Assembly (NCBI RefSeq): GCF_026016445.1
Contig: NZ_CP096147.1
Location: 374,501-438,500 of the forward strand
DNA: 64,000 nucleotides
Direction of reading: 5' to 3'
Source of the DNA: Cognatishimia activa
Lineage (GTDB): Bacteria > Pseudomonadota > Alphaproteobacteria > Rhodobacterales > Rhodobacteraceae
Made by a program: the position numbers and the translations under genes. This document shows positions 25,204 through 34,835 of the stretch, one piece after another (position 1 is the first letter of the stretch; each line of letters opens with the position of its first letter). Below the pieces are notes generated by a model, which saw only the letters and a list, made by a program, of their open reading frames with translations, ran no database searches and was not told the origin of the DNA.

Positions 25204-26150
25204 CAAACCTCTTCCAAACGATCCGTGGCGGGGGCAGGCGTTGGGCTAAGTGCGGTGATTTCCTGATACATCTCATCAGATAGGGTGTAATTGATTGCCT
25301 CAAGTGACGGGACAAGTTGCTCTGCTGAACGTGCTGACAAAATGGGGCTCACTTTGTTTGGATGTGCTGCGACCCATGCCACAGCAAGCGTCGCAGCGGA
25401 AACGCCTTCTCGTTTTGCGACCTCCGATAGCGCATTAGCCGCTGTCCACATCCAAGCCTGTCCGTAACGCGCATGATAACGGCTGTCTTCAGCAAGGCGC
25501 CCAACCGTCGATTTGTCATCTATCCCACCATATTTCCCGGTCAGCAGACCACCTCCCAATGGCGAGTAAGGAGCAACCAATATGCCCTGATCCTTTGCCA
25601 TTGGCAGTAATTCGACCTCTGCCTGACGTTTTACCAAATTGTACATGGGTTGCAGGATATCGATCGTGAGACCGCATTCTGCCGCGACCGCGACCGATTT
25701 CATAACCTGCCATGCGGCGTGGTTACTCACCCCGATATGGCGGATTTTACTTTGCTGCTTAAGTTCAGCCAGCGTGTCGTAGGTCTCTTCAAGCGGTGTC
25801 TCAGGATCAAAGCGATGCAGATACAGGATATCGACGCTGTCCATGTCCAATCTTTGTCGGGAGGTGTCAAAGGCCTGCAGAATGTTCTTACGCCCGGAGC
25901 CGCCTTTATATGCAGCCTTGGTCGCGATCACGAGGCGATCGCGTAGCGGTGCTGCGAATTCCCCAAGCAAAGTCTCTGATGCACCATCAGTGTAAACATA
26001 GGCCGTATCAAAATGATTAATCCCGGCCTCAAGACAGGCGTCAAACATCTCACGGCTGGCCTTGGCGTCAGCGCGCCCGCCAAATTGCATAGTGCCAAAT
26101 GTGAAGCGACTGATCGGGGTGCCGTCCGGAGAGGAAATGGGGGTGCGCAT
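25203..26150 (-). CDS. Aldo/keto reductase
   Basis: A 315-residue NADPH-dependent oxidoreductase. The catalytic tetrad is visible: Asp48 and Tyr53 in NHFDTAYVYTDG, Lys78 in IATKAAYKGG and His112 in LYLHRFDP. Other family marks are IRHIGVSNHAAWQ, LLPMAKDQGILVAPYSPLGGGLLTGKYG and ILSARSAEQLVPSLEAI. It reduces aldehydes or ketones; the natural substrate is unknown. Co-transcribed with the DUF938 gene through a TGATG junction. Confidence 0.9.
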   Translation of the reverse strand: MRTPISSPDGTPISRFTFGTMQFGGRADAKASREMFDACLEAGINHFDTAYVYTDGASETLLGEFAAPLRDRLVIATKAAYKGGSGRKNILQAFDTSRQRLDMDSVDILYLHRFDPETPLEETYDTLAELKQQSKIRHIGVSNHAAWQVMKSVAVAAECGLTIDILQPMYNLVKRQAEVELLPMAKDQGILVAPYSPLGGGLLTGKYGGIDDKSTVGRLAEDSRYHARYGQAWMWTAANALSEVAKREGVSAATLAVAWVAAHPNKVSPILSARSAEQLVPSLEAINYTLSDEMYQEITALSPTPAPATDRLEEV

Positions 26151-26270
26151 GAGGAGCCTTCCATGTCATGAATTCACCTTGCCTTGGAGACCCGCAGCAA
26201 AGTGGGCATCACCTAAGGAACAAATGTGAAGTTATCGTGAAGGTCAATGCCGTTGAAGGCAAGCTATTCG

Positions 26271-26726
26271 CTATTCCTTCACATCCGGCCTGTCCTGCAC
26301 CGACATCAGTGTGGCCGTCATAGTGGCAATCAGCTTTTCGGTGCCACCGGTCACTGCATAGGCACTGGCCTCTGCCACCGAGATGGTGCGCCCAGATTTT
26401 ACAACGTGCGCTTTAAACAAAAAACGCTCCCCTTTGGCAGGGGATAGGAAGTTGCTTTTGAACTCAACTGATAAGACCGAGGCATGTTCTTCCATCAAAG
26501 AATGCGCCGCATATCCGCAGGCGCTGTCCATTGCGGTGGTCACGATGCCCGCGTGTAAAAAACCGTGTTGCTGCGCGAAATCTACGTTGAATGGCATAGA
26601 AAGGGTCATGCGGCCGGGTGCGATTTCGGAGATTTCAATCCCAATGCTTTTCATCGCATTCTGTCGAGCAAAACTTTCTCGGACTTTGGTTTCCCAATCA
26701 GGGAAACGGGGCGCGTGTTCAGTCAT
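26271..26726 (-). CDS. PaaI-like hotdog thioesterase
   Basis: A 151-residue hotdog-fold protein. The active-site region is QQHGFLHAGIVTTAMDSACGYAA (family form HGG..A...D/E), followed by VEFKSNFLSPAKGERFLFKAHVVKSGRTISVAEASAYAV, the typical second half. Such proteins hydrolyse acyl- or phenylacetyl-CoA thioesters as housekeeping or pathway enzymes. The gene stands alone; 120 bases separate it from the aldo/keto reductase. Confidence 0.85.
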   Translation of the reverse strand: MTEHAPRFPDWETKVRESFARQNAMKSIGIEISEIAPGRMTLSMPFNVDFAQQHGFLHAGIVTTAMDSACGYAAHSLMEEHASVLSVEFKSNFLSPAKGERFLFKAHVVKSGRTISVAEASAYAVTGGTEKLIATMTATLMSVQDRPDVKE

Positions 26727-26901
26727 CTACTTTGGCTCTTTGACGTTCTGCCGGATGGCAGTTGGTGAGGGGCAAGATGCACGCCATAAACCTGGGCCTT
26801 CTGCATCGCTGACCTCCCAATCTGCTGTGCGCATTCAGGATGCCAGAGCCCAAACGGATTGAAAATGCAGAAGGGTAGAAACGCGGCGTCACACCGCAAA
26901 C

Positions 26902-26930
26902 AAAAAAGCCCCACCAAAAGGCGGGGCTTT
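26902..26930 (-). terminator. Rho-independent terminator of the purine transport/xdh operon
   Basis: AAAGCCCC(A)CC and GGCGGGGCTTT pair around an AAAA loop; on the minus strand the stem is followed by TTTTTTG. It lies 24 bases past the stop of the BMP-family binding protein, the last gene of that operon. Confidence 0.92.
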
Positions 26931-26953
26931 CAATCTTAGCTGTGATGAAAAGA

Positions 26954-28024
26954 TCAGTTAGGAACTTCGCCTTCGATACCTTCGATGTAGAAGTTCATAC
27001 CCGCAAGTGTACCATCGTCGGCTGTCTCGCCATCAGCCAGCCATGCAGAACCGTCTTGTTTGTTAATCGGGCCAGTGAAGGCGTGGTATTCACCGGACGC
27101 CAGTTTCTCGACCATAGCCAGTGCTTCGGCTTTCACGTCCGCTGGTACGCGGTCAGAGATTTCACCGATGCCAACCATGCCTGCACCGATACCGTCCCAA
27201 GTGTTCGCAGTTTCCCATGTGCCGTCCATAACGGCTTTGGTGCGTGCGATGTAGTAAGGTGCCCAGTCATCAATGATGGAAGACACACGTGGGAATGGCG
27301 CGTATTCGGACATGTCAGAGGCCTGACCGAAGGTCACAACGTTGCCAGCTGCCTGTGCCGCCGCCTGTGGCGCAGTGGAGTCGGTGTGCTGCAGGATCAC
27401 ATCCGCGCCTTGCTCGATCAGAGCTTTAGCCGCGTCTGCTTCCTTCGCAGGGTCAAACCATGTGTAGGCCCAGATAATTTTGAATTGCACGTCTGGGTTC
27501 ACACGTTTGGCGTGGATGTATGCAGAGTTGATGCCACGGATCACTTCCGGGATTGGGAAAGAGGCGATGTAGCCGATGATGTTGCTTTCGGTCATCTTGC
27601 CTGCGATGTGGCCCTGAACTGCGCGGCCTTCGTAAAAGCGTGCAGAGTAGACGGACACGTTATCGGCGGTTTTATAACCGGTTGCGTGCTCGAACTTCAC
27701 GTTCGGGAACTTCTTCGCGACGTTGACGGTTGGGTCCATGTAGCCGAAGGATGTGGTGAAGATCAGGTCTGCACCCTGCAGCGCCATTTGCGTGATCGCG
27801 CGTTCAGCATCGGCTCCTTCAGGGACGCTCTCTTGGTAGACGGTTTCAACCTGATCACCAAAGGCTTCTGCAACCGCTTTACGGCCTTGGTCGTGTTCAT
27901 AGGTCCAGCCGCCATCACCGACTGGGCCAACGTAGATAAAGCCGACTTTGGTTTTTTCGGCCATTGCGCTGGTCGCAAGGCCCATGGCGACTGCAGCCGT
28001 CGCCAGAAGTTTCGTAAGTTTCAT
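26954..28024 (-). CDS. BMP (PnrA-like) family nucleoside/purine-binding protein
   Basis: A 356-residue periplasmic lipoprotein-like binding protein of the BMP/PnrA family, which binds purine nucleosides or bases for ABC import. A signal peptide occupies residues 1-22 (MKLTKLLATAAVAMGLATSAMA), no lipobox Cys follows, so it is probably soluble. Mature motifs: GFIYVGPVGDGGWTYEHDQG, GADLIFTTSFGYMDP, VILQHTDSTAPQAAAQAAG. It closes an operon with xanthine dehydrogenase genes upstream, so a purine or purine nucleoside is the likely ligand. In the same family, other members bind other small molecules. Confidence 0.88.
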   Translation of the reverse strand: MKLTKLLATAAVAMGLATSAMAEKTKVGFIYVGPVGDGGWTYEHDQGRKAVAEAFGDQVETVYQESVPEGADAERAITQMALQGADLIFTTSFGYMDPTVNVAKKFPNVKFEHATGYKTADNVSVYSARFYEGRAVQGHIAGKMTESNIIGYIASFPIPEVIRGINSAYIHAKRVNPDVQFKIIWAYTWFDPAKEADAAKALIEQGADVILQHTDSTAPQAAAQAAGNVVTFGQASDMSEYAPFPRVSSIIDDWAPYYIARTKAVMDGTWETANTWDGIGAGMVGIGEISDRVPADVKAEALAMVEKLASGEYHAFTGPINKQDGSAWLADGETADDGTLAGMNFYIEGIEGEVPN

Positions 28025-28069
28025 TTCGGGTACCCCCTGTTTAGATTTTATATTGGCCTCACAAGCAGA

Positions 28070-28990
28070 CTAGTGCGAGGCGTGGAAAGGTCGGCCAAGC
28101 GAGGCGGGCGCCGCGCTTTTGTCAGCCGAGAGAATAACAAGCACCAAGATGGTGATCAGATAGGGTGACATTGCCAAGTATTCGACCGGAATGGCAATGC
28201 CTGCTGCCTGTAGGTTGAGCTGTAAAACATTGATACCGCCAAACAAATAGGCACCCAGCAGAACACGCCATGGTTTCCAGCTGGCAAAGACCACCAACGC
28301 AAGTGCGATCCATCCAATGCCAGCGGTCATCCCTTCGGTCCATTGCGGCACGCGGATGAGGCTGATGTAGGCGCCGCCTAGGCCTGCGCAAGCCCCGCCA
28401 AACAAGATCGCCAGAATCCGGACACGCACAACGTGATACCCCAAAGCATGCGCGGCCTCGTGGTTTTCACCAACGGCGCGCAGGATCAAGCCCACTCGGG
28501 TGTATTTGAGCGTGGCCCAGACGGCTGCAGTCAGGCCTAGTCCGATGTAGAGCACGAGATCATGACCGAAGAGAATAGGGCCAACGAAAGGAAGGTCTGA
28601 AAGAACGGGAATGTTCAGCGTGCCCATCGCGGGGGGTTTAACACCCACATAGCCTTGCCCCATGAGTGCTGAGAGCCCCAAGCCAAAGAGGGTAAGCGCA
28701 AGACCGGAGGCCACTTGGTTAGCTAAGGCAAATTGGGTCAGGAATGCAAAGAGCATTGATAGGATCGCACCACCTGCCATGGCAGCCAGAATACCCAGAT
28801 AGGGTGAGCCGGTCTCCACAGAAACAGCAAAGCCGCAGATCGCGCCGACAATCATCATGCCTTCGACGCCAAGGTTCAACACACCGGCTTTTTCAACGAC
28901 AAGCTCTCCGATGGCGGCCAACAAAAGCGGGGTCGCCGCCACCATAAGTGAGGCAATCAGAAGGGTGGGGCTGATGGCTGAGAGGTCCAT
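28070..28990 (-). CDS. ABC transporter permease (NupQ/YufQ type)
   Basis: A 306-residue inner-membrane permease, about eight hydrophobic segments. The segment VEKAGVLNLGVEGMMIVGA and the cytoplasmic loop TRVGLILRAVGENHEAAHALGYHV are signatures of the YufQ-type half of nucleoside importers in the BPD_transp_2 family. Its ATG overlaps the start-side gene by one base (28990), and it precedes the BMP protein, so it completes the ATPase-permease-permease-binding-protein set of this operon. Confidence 0.9.
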   Translation of the reverse strand: MDLSAISPTLLIASLMVAATPLLLAAIGELVVEKAGVLNLGVEGMMIVGAICGFAVSVETGSPYLGILAAMAGGAILSMLFAFLTQFALANQVASGLALTLFGLGLSALMGQGYVGVKPPAMGTLNIPVLSDLPFVGPILFGHDLVLYIGLGLTAAVWATLKYTRVGLILRAVGENHEAAHALGYHVVRVRILAILFGGACAGLGGAYISLIRVPQWTEGMTAGIGWIALALVVFASWKPWRVLLGAYLFGGINVLQLNLQAAGIAIPVEYLAMSPYLITILVLVILSADKSAAPASLGRPFHASH

Positions 28991-30072
28991 TATGCGGCTC
29001 CCTTCGCGGCAAATCGGATGCGGAAGTTGGATAGCAGGTCAAGCGCCAGCAAGAAGAACAAGAGCATGCCTTGGAAGACCTGAATGGCAGCTGCAGGGAG
29101 GCCAAGGTTGGCCTGTGCAATTTCACCACCGATGTAAGTGAGCGCCATCAAGAGGCCTGCGAGTAGAATGCCAATTGGGTGCAGGCGTCCGAGGAACGCG
29201 ACGATGATCGCTGTGAAGCCATATCCGACGTTGAAGTCGATGCTGATCTGGCCAGACGGTCCGGACACTTCGAAAAGGCCCGCAAGCCCCGCAAGAGCGC
29301 CGGAAATGCCCATGCAAAGAATGGTCAGCCGGGTTGGATTCACCCCACCAAAGCGGGCCGCACGCGGTGCTTCACCGGTAAGGCGGATATTGAACCCAAG
29401 AATGTGCTTGTTGAGCAGGATGTAGGCAAAGATCACAGCGATAAAGGCCATGGCAACGCCCCAATGCAGTCCCGTACCTGCGAGGATTTCAGCGTTGTGG
29501 CCGCTGGGGTAGTCCTGGAAGTTGCGGCTGCCGGGGAAACCATGCCCCTCTGGATTTCTAAGCAATCCTAGTGACATAGAGGCCAAAAGTTGTTCGGCCA
29601 CGTAAACCAGCATCAACGACACAAGGATTTCATTGGTGCCGAATTTGACTTTCAACAGTGCTGGGATCATCGACCAAAGCATGCCTCCGAGGAGACCAGC
29701 GAGGATCATCAGAGGGAAGATAAAAACGCTTTCACTCGGATAGAATGCAAGGCCGACAGCTGCGCCGCAGATGGCTCCAAGGATGTATTGCCCTTCAGCG
29801 CCGATGTTCCAGATCCCTGCACGGAAGCCGAGGCTCAGACCAATTGCGATCAGGATCAGTGGGCCGCCTTTCACCAAAAGCTGTGGGCGGTAGTAGAAGG
29901 AGAACTCGCCAAAAAGCGGGTCATAGAAGATCGTGCGGATTGCTTCGAGAGGGTTTTTGCCAAGAGCTGCGAACAACAATCCACCGGCAATCATGGTCAC
30001 GACCACGGCGATCACCGGCGTGAATAGCGACCAGAATTGGCTGGGTTGTGGGCGTTTTTCCAGGTGGATCAT
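28990..30072 (-). CDS. ABC transporter permease (NupP/YufP type)
   Basis: A 360-residue inner-membrane permease. Motifs: GLSLGFRAGIWNIGAEGQYILGAICGA and the coupling loop LLNKHILGFNIRLTGEAPRAARFGGVNPTRL, both characteristic of the YufP-type partner in BMP-linked nucleoside importers. Overlaps the ATPase stop by four bases and the next permease start by one, so translation of the transport genes is coupled. Confidence 0.9.
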   Translation of the reverse strand: MIHLEKRPQPSQFWSLFTPVIAVVVTMIAGGLLFAALGKNPLEAIRTIFYDPLFGEFSFYYRPQLLVKGGPLILIAIGLSLGFRAGIWNIGAEGQYILGAICGAAVGLAFYPSESVFIFPLMILAGLLGGMLWSMIPALLKVKFGTNEILVSLMLVYVAEQLLASMSLGLLRNPEGHGFPGSRNFQDYPSGHNAEILAGTGLHWGVAMAFIAVIFAYILLNKHILGFNIRLTGEAPRAARFGGVNPTRLTILCMGISGALAGLAGLFEVSGPSGQISIDFNVGYGFTAIIVAFLGRLHPIGILLAGLLMALTYIGGEIAQANLGLPAAAIQVFQGMLLFFLLALDLLSNFRIRFAAKGAA

Positions 30073-31601
30073 GCGCTTGCCTCCTGAATATGAGCCACTT
30101 CCATGCCGTGGCTCCCGCCCATCATCAGGCCGATTTCATCAATGGTGAGACCCGCTGTCGGGCGCAGATCTGAGAGCCGGCCTTCGTTCAGAGCACCGAA
30201 GCGGTCTGAGATTTCCATAAGCTCATCAAGGTCTTGGCTGATCACAACGATGGCAGCGCCGTTGGCTGCAAGGTCCATGAGAGACTGCCGGATCGCAGCC
30301 GCAGCGGCCGCATCGACGCCCCATGTGGGTTGGTTCACGATCAGGACGTCTGGTTCCTGCAAGACCTCTCGACCAATTACGAACTTCTGCAAGTTACCGC
30401 CAGAAAGCGCGCGCGCGGCGCGGTCTGATCCCGGTGTACGTACGTCAAATTCGCTGATGATCTGATCCGCGAACTCCGTTGCACCTTTCCAATTCACAAA
30501 CCCGTTGTTTGTCAGCTCTTGCCGGATGGCCCCGGTCAGAAGCGCGTTTTCAACAAGGCTCATGTTGGGCGCAGCCGCATGGCCCAGCCGTTCTTCTGGC
30601 GCGGCAAGAGTGCCGATGCCGCGGCGCTGGTTCGGGCCGAGATTGCCCACAGCCTCACCGCGGATTTGCACGGTTTCAGCGCTTGTCAGCAGCTCACCTG
30701 ACAGGGCTGCAAGGAGTTCATCCTGCCCATTTCCTGCAACGCCACCAAGGCCGAGAATTTCACCCGAGCGGACTGAAAAACTGATGTCTTTCAACGATGT
30801 GCCAAAAGGATTGCCTGAGGCCGCCGTCAGGTTTTCAACCCGCAAAACCTCTTCGCCACCATCCTGAGCGGTGCGGGTGGGTGTTTGCAGCGTGTCGCCC
30901 ACCATCAGCTCAGCCATCTGACGTGCAGAGGTTTCCGCGGGCACGCATTCTCCGACATTCTTACCAAGCCGCAGGATAGTTGCATGATCACAAAGCGCAC
31001 GAATTTCTTCGAGTTTATGGGAGATGTAGAGGATCGAAGTACCTTCGGATTTCAGCTTCCGAAGCGTTTCAAACAGGATCTCGACCTCTTGCGGCGTCAG
31101 AACTGAAGTCGGTTCGTCCATGATCAGCAGCTTGGGGTCCTGCAACAGGCAACGGATGATCTCTACGCGCTGGCGCTCACCTGCAGAGAGGTCACCGACT
31201 GTGCGTTCTGGATCAAGGGGCAGACCGTAGGTCTCGCTGACTTCCCGAATACGGCGCGCCAGATCGCGCATCTTCGGAGGGTTCTCCATGCCCAAGGCGA
31301 CATTCTCTGCAACGTTCAAGGCATCAAATAGCGAGAAATGCTGAAACACCATCGCCACGCCACTTGCGCGGGCCACGCGAGGCTCCGCAGGCGCGAAAGC
31401 CTTCCCTCGCCAGGTCATCGCCCCACTATCTGGTTTCACCAGCCCATAGATCATTTTGACCAGGGTAGATTTGCCAGCGCCGTTTTCGCCCAAAAGAGCG
31501 TGAACCTCTCCCTCCGCGATGTCAAAAGACACGTCATCATTGGCAATGACACCCGGATAGGCTTTGGTCAGCCCCTGAATCGAAAGTAGCGGTGACGTCA
31601 T
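30069..31601 (-). CDS. ABC transporter ATPase with two nucleotide-binding domains (NupO/YufO-type)
   Basis: A 510-residue protein starting at the ATG at 31601 (MTSPLLSIQGLTKAYPG, AGGA five bases upstream). The first ATPase domain has Walker A GENGAGKSTLVKM, LSAGERQRVEIIRCLLQDP (signature and Walker B LLIMDEPTSVL). The second half has the weak P-loop GGVAGNGQDELLAALSG with LSGGNLQKFVIGREV and VLIVNQPTWGVD, the degenerate second site usual for sugar/nucleoside double-domain ATPases. Drives the NupP/NupQ-type importer. ATGA overlap with xdhC. Confidence 0.93.
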   Translation of the reverse strand: MTSPLLSIQGLTKAYPGVIANDDVSFDIAEGEVHALLGENGAGKSTLVKMIYGLVKPDSGAMTWRGKAFAPAEPRVARASGVAMVFQHFSLFDALNVAENVALGMENPPKMRDLARRIREVSETYGLPLDPERTVGDLSAGERQRVEIIRCLLQDPKLLIMDEPTSVLTPQEVEILFETLRKLKSEGTSILYISHKLEEIRALCDHATILRLGKNVGECVPAETSARQMAELMVGDTLQTPTRTAQDGGEEVLRVENLTAASGNPFGTSLKDISFSVRSGEILGLGGVAGNGQDELLAALSGELLTSAETVQIRGEAVGNLGPNQRRGIGTLAAPEERLGHAAAPNMSLVENALLTGAIRQELTNNGFVNWKGATEFADQIISEFDVRTPGSDRAARALSGGNLQKFVIGREVLQEPDVLIVNQPTWGVDAAAAAAIRQSLMDLAANGAAIVVISQDLDELMEISDRFGALNEGRLSDLRPTAGLTIDEIGLMMGGSHGMEVAHIQEASA

Positions 31602-32545
31602 GCGGTCCTGTCCCTCCGGGCCGAATAAACTTGCTGTTTGTTCAATAGCTTGGCTGCGACACCAATTGCAATCTCTTGAGGGTGTTTCCCAAGACTTGGA
31701 TCGCCAATTGGGCAAGTGATCTGTGATATCTGATCAGGGGAGTGACCTAATTCTGATAACCGTTTCTGAAAGCGTGCCCATTTTGTCTTAGAGCCAATAA
31801 GACCGATCTCAGAATATCCCTGATGAAGCAATGCATGACATAGGGAGAGGTCCAGGCTGTGAGAGAAGGTTAAAATCAAGTGCTCAGAGTTCGGAGGCGC
31901 GTGATTGACAAGATCATTCGGAACAGTCGCGGCAACCCAGTCCACTCCGTCGGCAATTTTCGCTGGAAATCGATCTTTATGGGTATCGATCCAAGTAATC
32001 GAAAACACTGGGAGCGGTGCCAAAACATCGACGATTGCGCGGCCCACATGCCCAGCTCCCCAAACCCATAGCTTGCGCGGAGCTTGGTGAATGGGTTCAA
32101 TCAACCATCCGTCGGTTAGTCTGGCCCTCAAGGCGCATCCCTCTGATCGCGCCTTGGCAATATCTCGCGTGATTGCGAAAGGTTTGTCGGCTGTTCCTTC
32201 AACGCGTCTGAGATGGAAGGGGTTCTGAGACAGAGCATCTATATAATCCTGATCGATGCACTCACTCACCAAAGTAACTGCACCGCCACAACATTGACCA
32301 AGCTCAGGACCTAAAGGGTGGCGGCTGACCTTGATCGCGATGTCTGATCGGAGTTGTTTGAGTGCCGCCTTTGAGGCCTCAAATTCTAATGTTCCCCCAC
32401 CGATAGTGCCTTGCTGGGCATCGTTTGCGACTAGCATTGCAGCGCCGATCTCTCGAGGCGTGGACCCTTGCACATCGGCTGTCACCACCCTGATGTAGGG
32501 ACCATGATCACGCAGGAAGTTTTGCAGTAGCTCTAAATCAAGCAT
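31598..32545 (-). CDS. xdhC: Xanthine dehydrogenase accessory protein XdhC
   Basis: A 315-residue chaperone that binds sulfurated molybdenum cofactor and inserts it into XdhB; not part of the mature enzyme. The start-domain shows VQGSTPREIGAAMLV and GTIGGGTLEFEA, and the central GQCCGGAVTLV is the family's Cys pair. The C-terminal domain is Rossmann-like: LWVWGAGHVGRAIVDVL, and IGLIGSKTKWARFQKRL. Overlaps xdhB by eight bases and the ATPase gene by four, so the enzyme maturation factor is co-translated with both. Confidence 0.94.
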   Translation of the reverse strand: MLDLELLQNFLRDHGPYIRVVTADVQGSTPREIGAAMLVANDAQQGTIGGGTLEFEASKAALKQLRSDIAIKVSRHPLGPELGQCCGGAVTLVSECIDQDYIDALSQNPFHLRRVEGTADKPFAITRDIAKARSEGCALRARLTDGWLIEPIHQAPRKLWVWGAGHVGRAIVDVLAPLPVFSITWIDTHKDRFPAKIADGVDWVAATVPNDLVNHAPPNSEHLILTFSHSLDLSLCHALLHQGYSEIGLIGSKTKWARFQKRLSELGHSPDQISQITCPIGDPSLGKHPQEIAIGVAAKLLNKQQVYSARRDRTA

Positions 32546-34835
32546 TATGCACCCTCTGAACCGCTTTTAGGACACTTTCGGGTGTCGCAGGTGCTTGCAA
32601 GTTCGGGTAGGTCTGGCCGCAGGCAGCAATGGCATCTGAAAGAGCCATAAAGGCCGAAATGCCCAACATAAAAGGTGGCTCGCCGACCGCTTTGGAACGA
32701 TAAATCGTCTCTTCCGCGTTGCTATTTTCATAAAGCGCGACATTGAAAATATCTGGCCGATCCGAGCAGGCAGGAATCTTATATGTGCTCGGCGCGTGCG
32801 TTTGCAGGCGACCAGCATCATCCCAGACAAGTTCTTCAGTTGTCAGCCAACCTGCACCTTGAACATAGGCGCCTTCAACTTGGCCAATATCAAGCGCTGG
32901 GTTCAGGGAGCTCCCAGCATCATGCAAAATATCGGCACGCAGAATGCGGTTCTCACCTGTGAGAGTGTCGATCACAACTTCGGTGACGGCCGCGCCGTAG
33001 GCAAAGTAATAGAAAGGGCGGCCACGACCTTGGATGCGATCCCACTCCAGGTTTGGCGTCTTGTAAAAGCCGGTTGCTGAAAGGCTGATCCGGTTTTCGT
33101 AGCAGAGCTTGGCTGCCTGAGCGAAAGTCATGACATTATCGCCTGCGTGCAGCAGACCTCCTGCGAATGTCACGTCTTCAGGCCGGCACTGATGGTATCC
33201 GCCTATGAAATCAGCCATGCGTGCTTTGATCAGGTCGCAGGCATTGCGGACAGCCATGCCGTTGAGATCACTGCCAGAGCTGGCGGCGGTTGCAGATGTG
33301 TTCGGGACTTTGTCAGTATCGGTTGCTGTGATGCGCACGGCGGACATAGTGACCCCAAAACGGCTCGCTGCGACCTGAGCGACTTTTTGATTGAGACCTT
33401 GACCCATTTCAGTGCCGCCGTGGTTCATGCGGATCGAACCGTCTTGGTATACATGCACCAAAGCCCCAGCCTGATTAAGGTGGGTCAGCGTGAAGGAGAT
33501 ACCGAATTTGACCGGCGTGAAGGCAATTCCCTTTTTCAAAACCGCATTCGCGGCGTTCCACTCTCGGACGGCGTTGCGTCGGGCCTCATAGTCGCACTCT
33601 TTGATCAGACGTTCTGTGAGATCGTTTAAGACGAAATCTGTGACCTCTTGACCGTAGGGCGTTTCGTTTGTCTTCTCAAAAGCTTGCCCGCTTTGCTCTG
33701 CATAGTAATTAACAAGCCGGACGTCCAATGGGTCCTTGCCAAGGTGATGCGCAATGTGGTCCATGACCCGTTCGACGCCCAACATCCCCTGTGGCCCGCC
33801 AAACCCACGGAATGCAGTGGCTGATTGCGTGTTTGTCTTAAGGCGATGGCTTTCAATGCGGATGTTTTCGATCAGGTAAGCGTTGTCTGAGTGCAGCATC
33901 GCGCGATCGGCAACGGGCAGGGAGAGGTCTTGTGCCCATCCACAGCGCGCCAGTTGTAGAAAGTCGATGCCAAGTATGCGGCCCTGATCGTCAAATCCAA
34001 CGTCATATTTGATCCTGAAATCATGCCGTTTGCCGGTGATCACCATGTCATCATCGCGATCATAACGCATCTTGCATGCGCGTCCTGTGATCGAAGCAGC
34101 GATTGCACAGGCGACCGCCAAAGCATTGCCTTGGCTCTCTTTCCCGCCAAATCCACCACCCATGCGACGCGTTTCTACGCGAACCGCATGCATGGATTGC
34201 CCTATGGCATCTGCGACCTTGTGTTGGATTTCAGTTGGGTGCTGCGTAGAGCTGCGCACCAGCATGTCGCCATTGTCCTGCGGTTGAACCAGCGCCGCCT
34301 GACCTTCCAGATAGAAGTGCTCTTGCCCGCCCATTTCAAAGATTTCAACAAGACGGTGCGGCGCGTTTTCAATCGCAGCGGCAGCATTACCCTTGTTCCA
34401 AATCCGTGGGCCGTCTTCAAAATGGCTTCCGGCTGCCATGGCGTCGTCGATCGTCAGCAGGGGGCGTGTTTCAGAATAGCTGATTTCCCCAAGTCGTGCG
34501 GCTTTGCGCGCGGCCTCATGGCTGTCTGCGACGACCACAAAGAGCGGTTGGCCCATATAATGGACGTTTCCGTCACTCAGCAGGGGTTCGTCATGGATTG
34601 AAGGGCTGACGTCGTTTTCAAACGGCAAGTCTTCAGCTGTGAGCACCATTACAACACCTGCCGCATCGCGAACGGGCTGTAGATCCATATTGGTGATTTC
34701 ACCGCGTGCAATCGTCGAAACACCAAAGGCGAGGTGCAAAGTGCCTGACGGCGTTGGAATGTCATCGACGTATTGCGCCTGCCCGGTGACGTGCAGCTCT
34801 GCGCTGTCGTGAGGGAGAGGGTTTGAAACGCTCAT
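32538..34835 (-). CDS. xdhB: Xanthine dehydrogenase, molybdopterin-binding subunit
   Basis: A 765-residue subunit binding the molybdenum cofactor and oxidising hypoxanthine/xanthine to urate in the cytoplasm. I start at the ATG at 34835 ([25 protein letters not shown]), which overlaps the xdhA stop by four bases; the open frame upstream to 35006 is inside xdhA. Motifs: [27 protein letters not shown] (pterin contacts), [22 protein letters not shown] and the catalytic Glu in [12 protein letters not shown] near the C-terminus. Length and subunit split match the bacterial XdhAB type. Confidence 0.95.
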   Translation of the reverse strand: MSVSNPLPHDSAELHVTGQAQYVDDIPTPSGTLHLAFGVSTIARGEITNMDLQPVRDAAGVVMVLTAEDLPFENDVSPSIHDEPLLSDGNVHYMGQPLFVVVADSHEAARKAARLGEISYSETRPLLTIDDAMAAGSHFEDGPRIWNKGNAAAAIENAPHRLVEIFEMGGQEHFYLEGQAALVQPQDNGDMLVRSSTQHPTEIQHKVADAIGQSMHAVRVETRRMGGGFGGKESQGNALAVACAIAASITGRACKMRYDRDDDMVITGKRHDFRIKYDVGFDDQGRILGIDFLQLARCGWAQDLSLPVADRAMLHSDNAYLIENIRIESHRLKTNTQSATAFRGFGGPQGMLGVERVMDHIAHHLGKDPLDVRLVNYYAEQSGQAFEKTNETPYGQEVTDFVLNDLTERLIKECDYEARRNAVREWNAANAVLKKGIAFTPVKFGISFTLTHLNQAGALVHVYQDGSIRMNHGGTEMGQGLNQKVAQVAASRFGVTMSAVRITATDTDKVPNTSATAASSGSDLNGMAVRNACDLIKARMADFIGGYHQCRPEDVTFAGGLLHAGDNVMTFAQAAKLCYENRISLSATGFYKTPNLEWDRIQGRGRPFYYFAYGAAVTEVVIDTLTGENRILRADILHDAGSSLNPALDIGQVEGAYVQGAGWLTTEELVWDDAGRLQTHAPSTYKIPACSDRPDIFNVALYENSNAEETIYRSKAVGEPPFMLGISAFMALSDAIAACGQTYPNLQAPATPESVLKAVQRVHNA

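Noticed and set aside
26723..26917. Minus-strand 64-codon frame before the terminator of the purine operon
   Set aside because: Its start lies inside the terminator stem region and its sequence is Cys/Gln-rich without pattern.
26942..28168. Plus-strand open frame of about 400 codons opposite the BMP binding protein
   Set aside because: Antisense to a protein with clear signal peptide and family motifs; very rich in Cys, Val, Arg.
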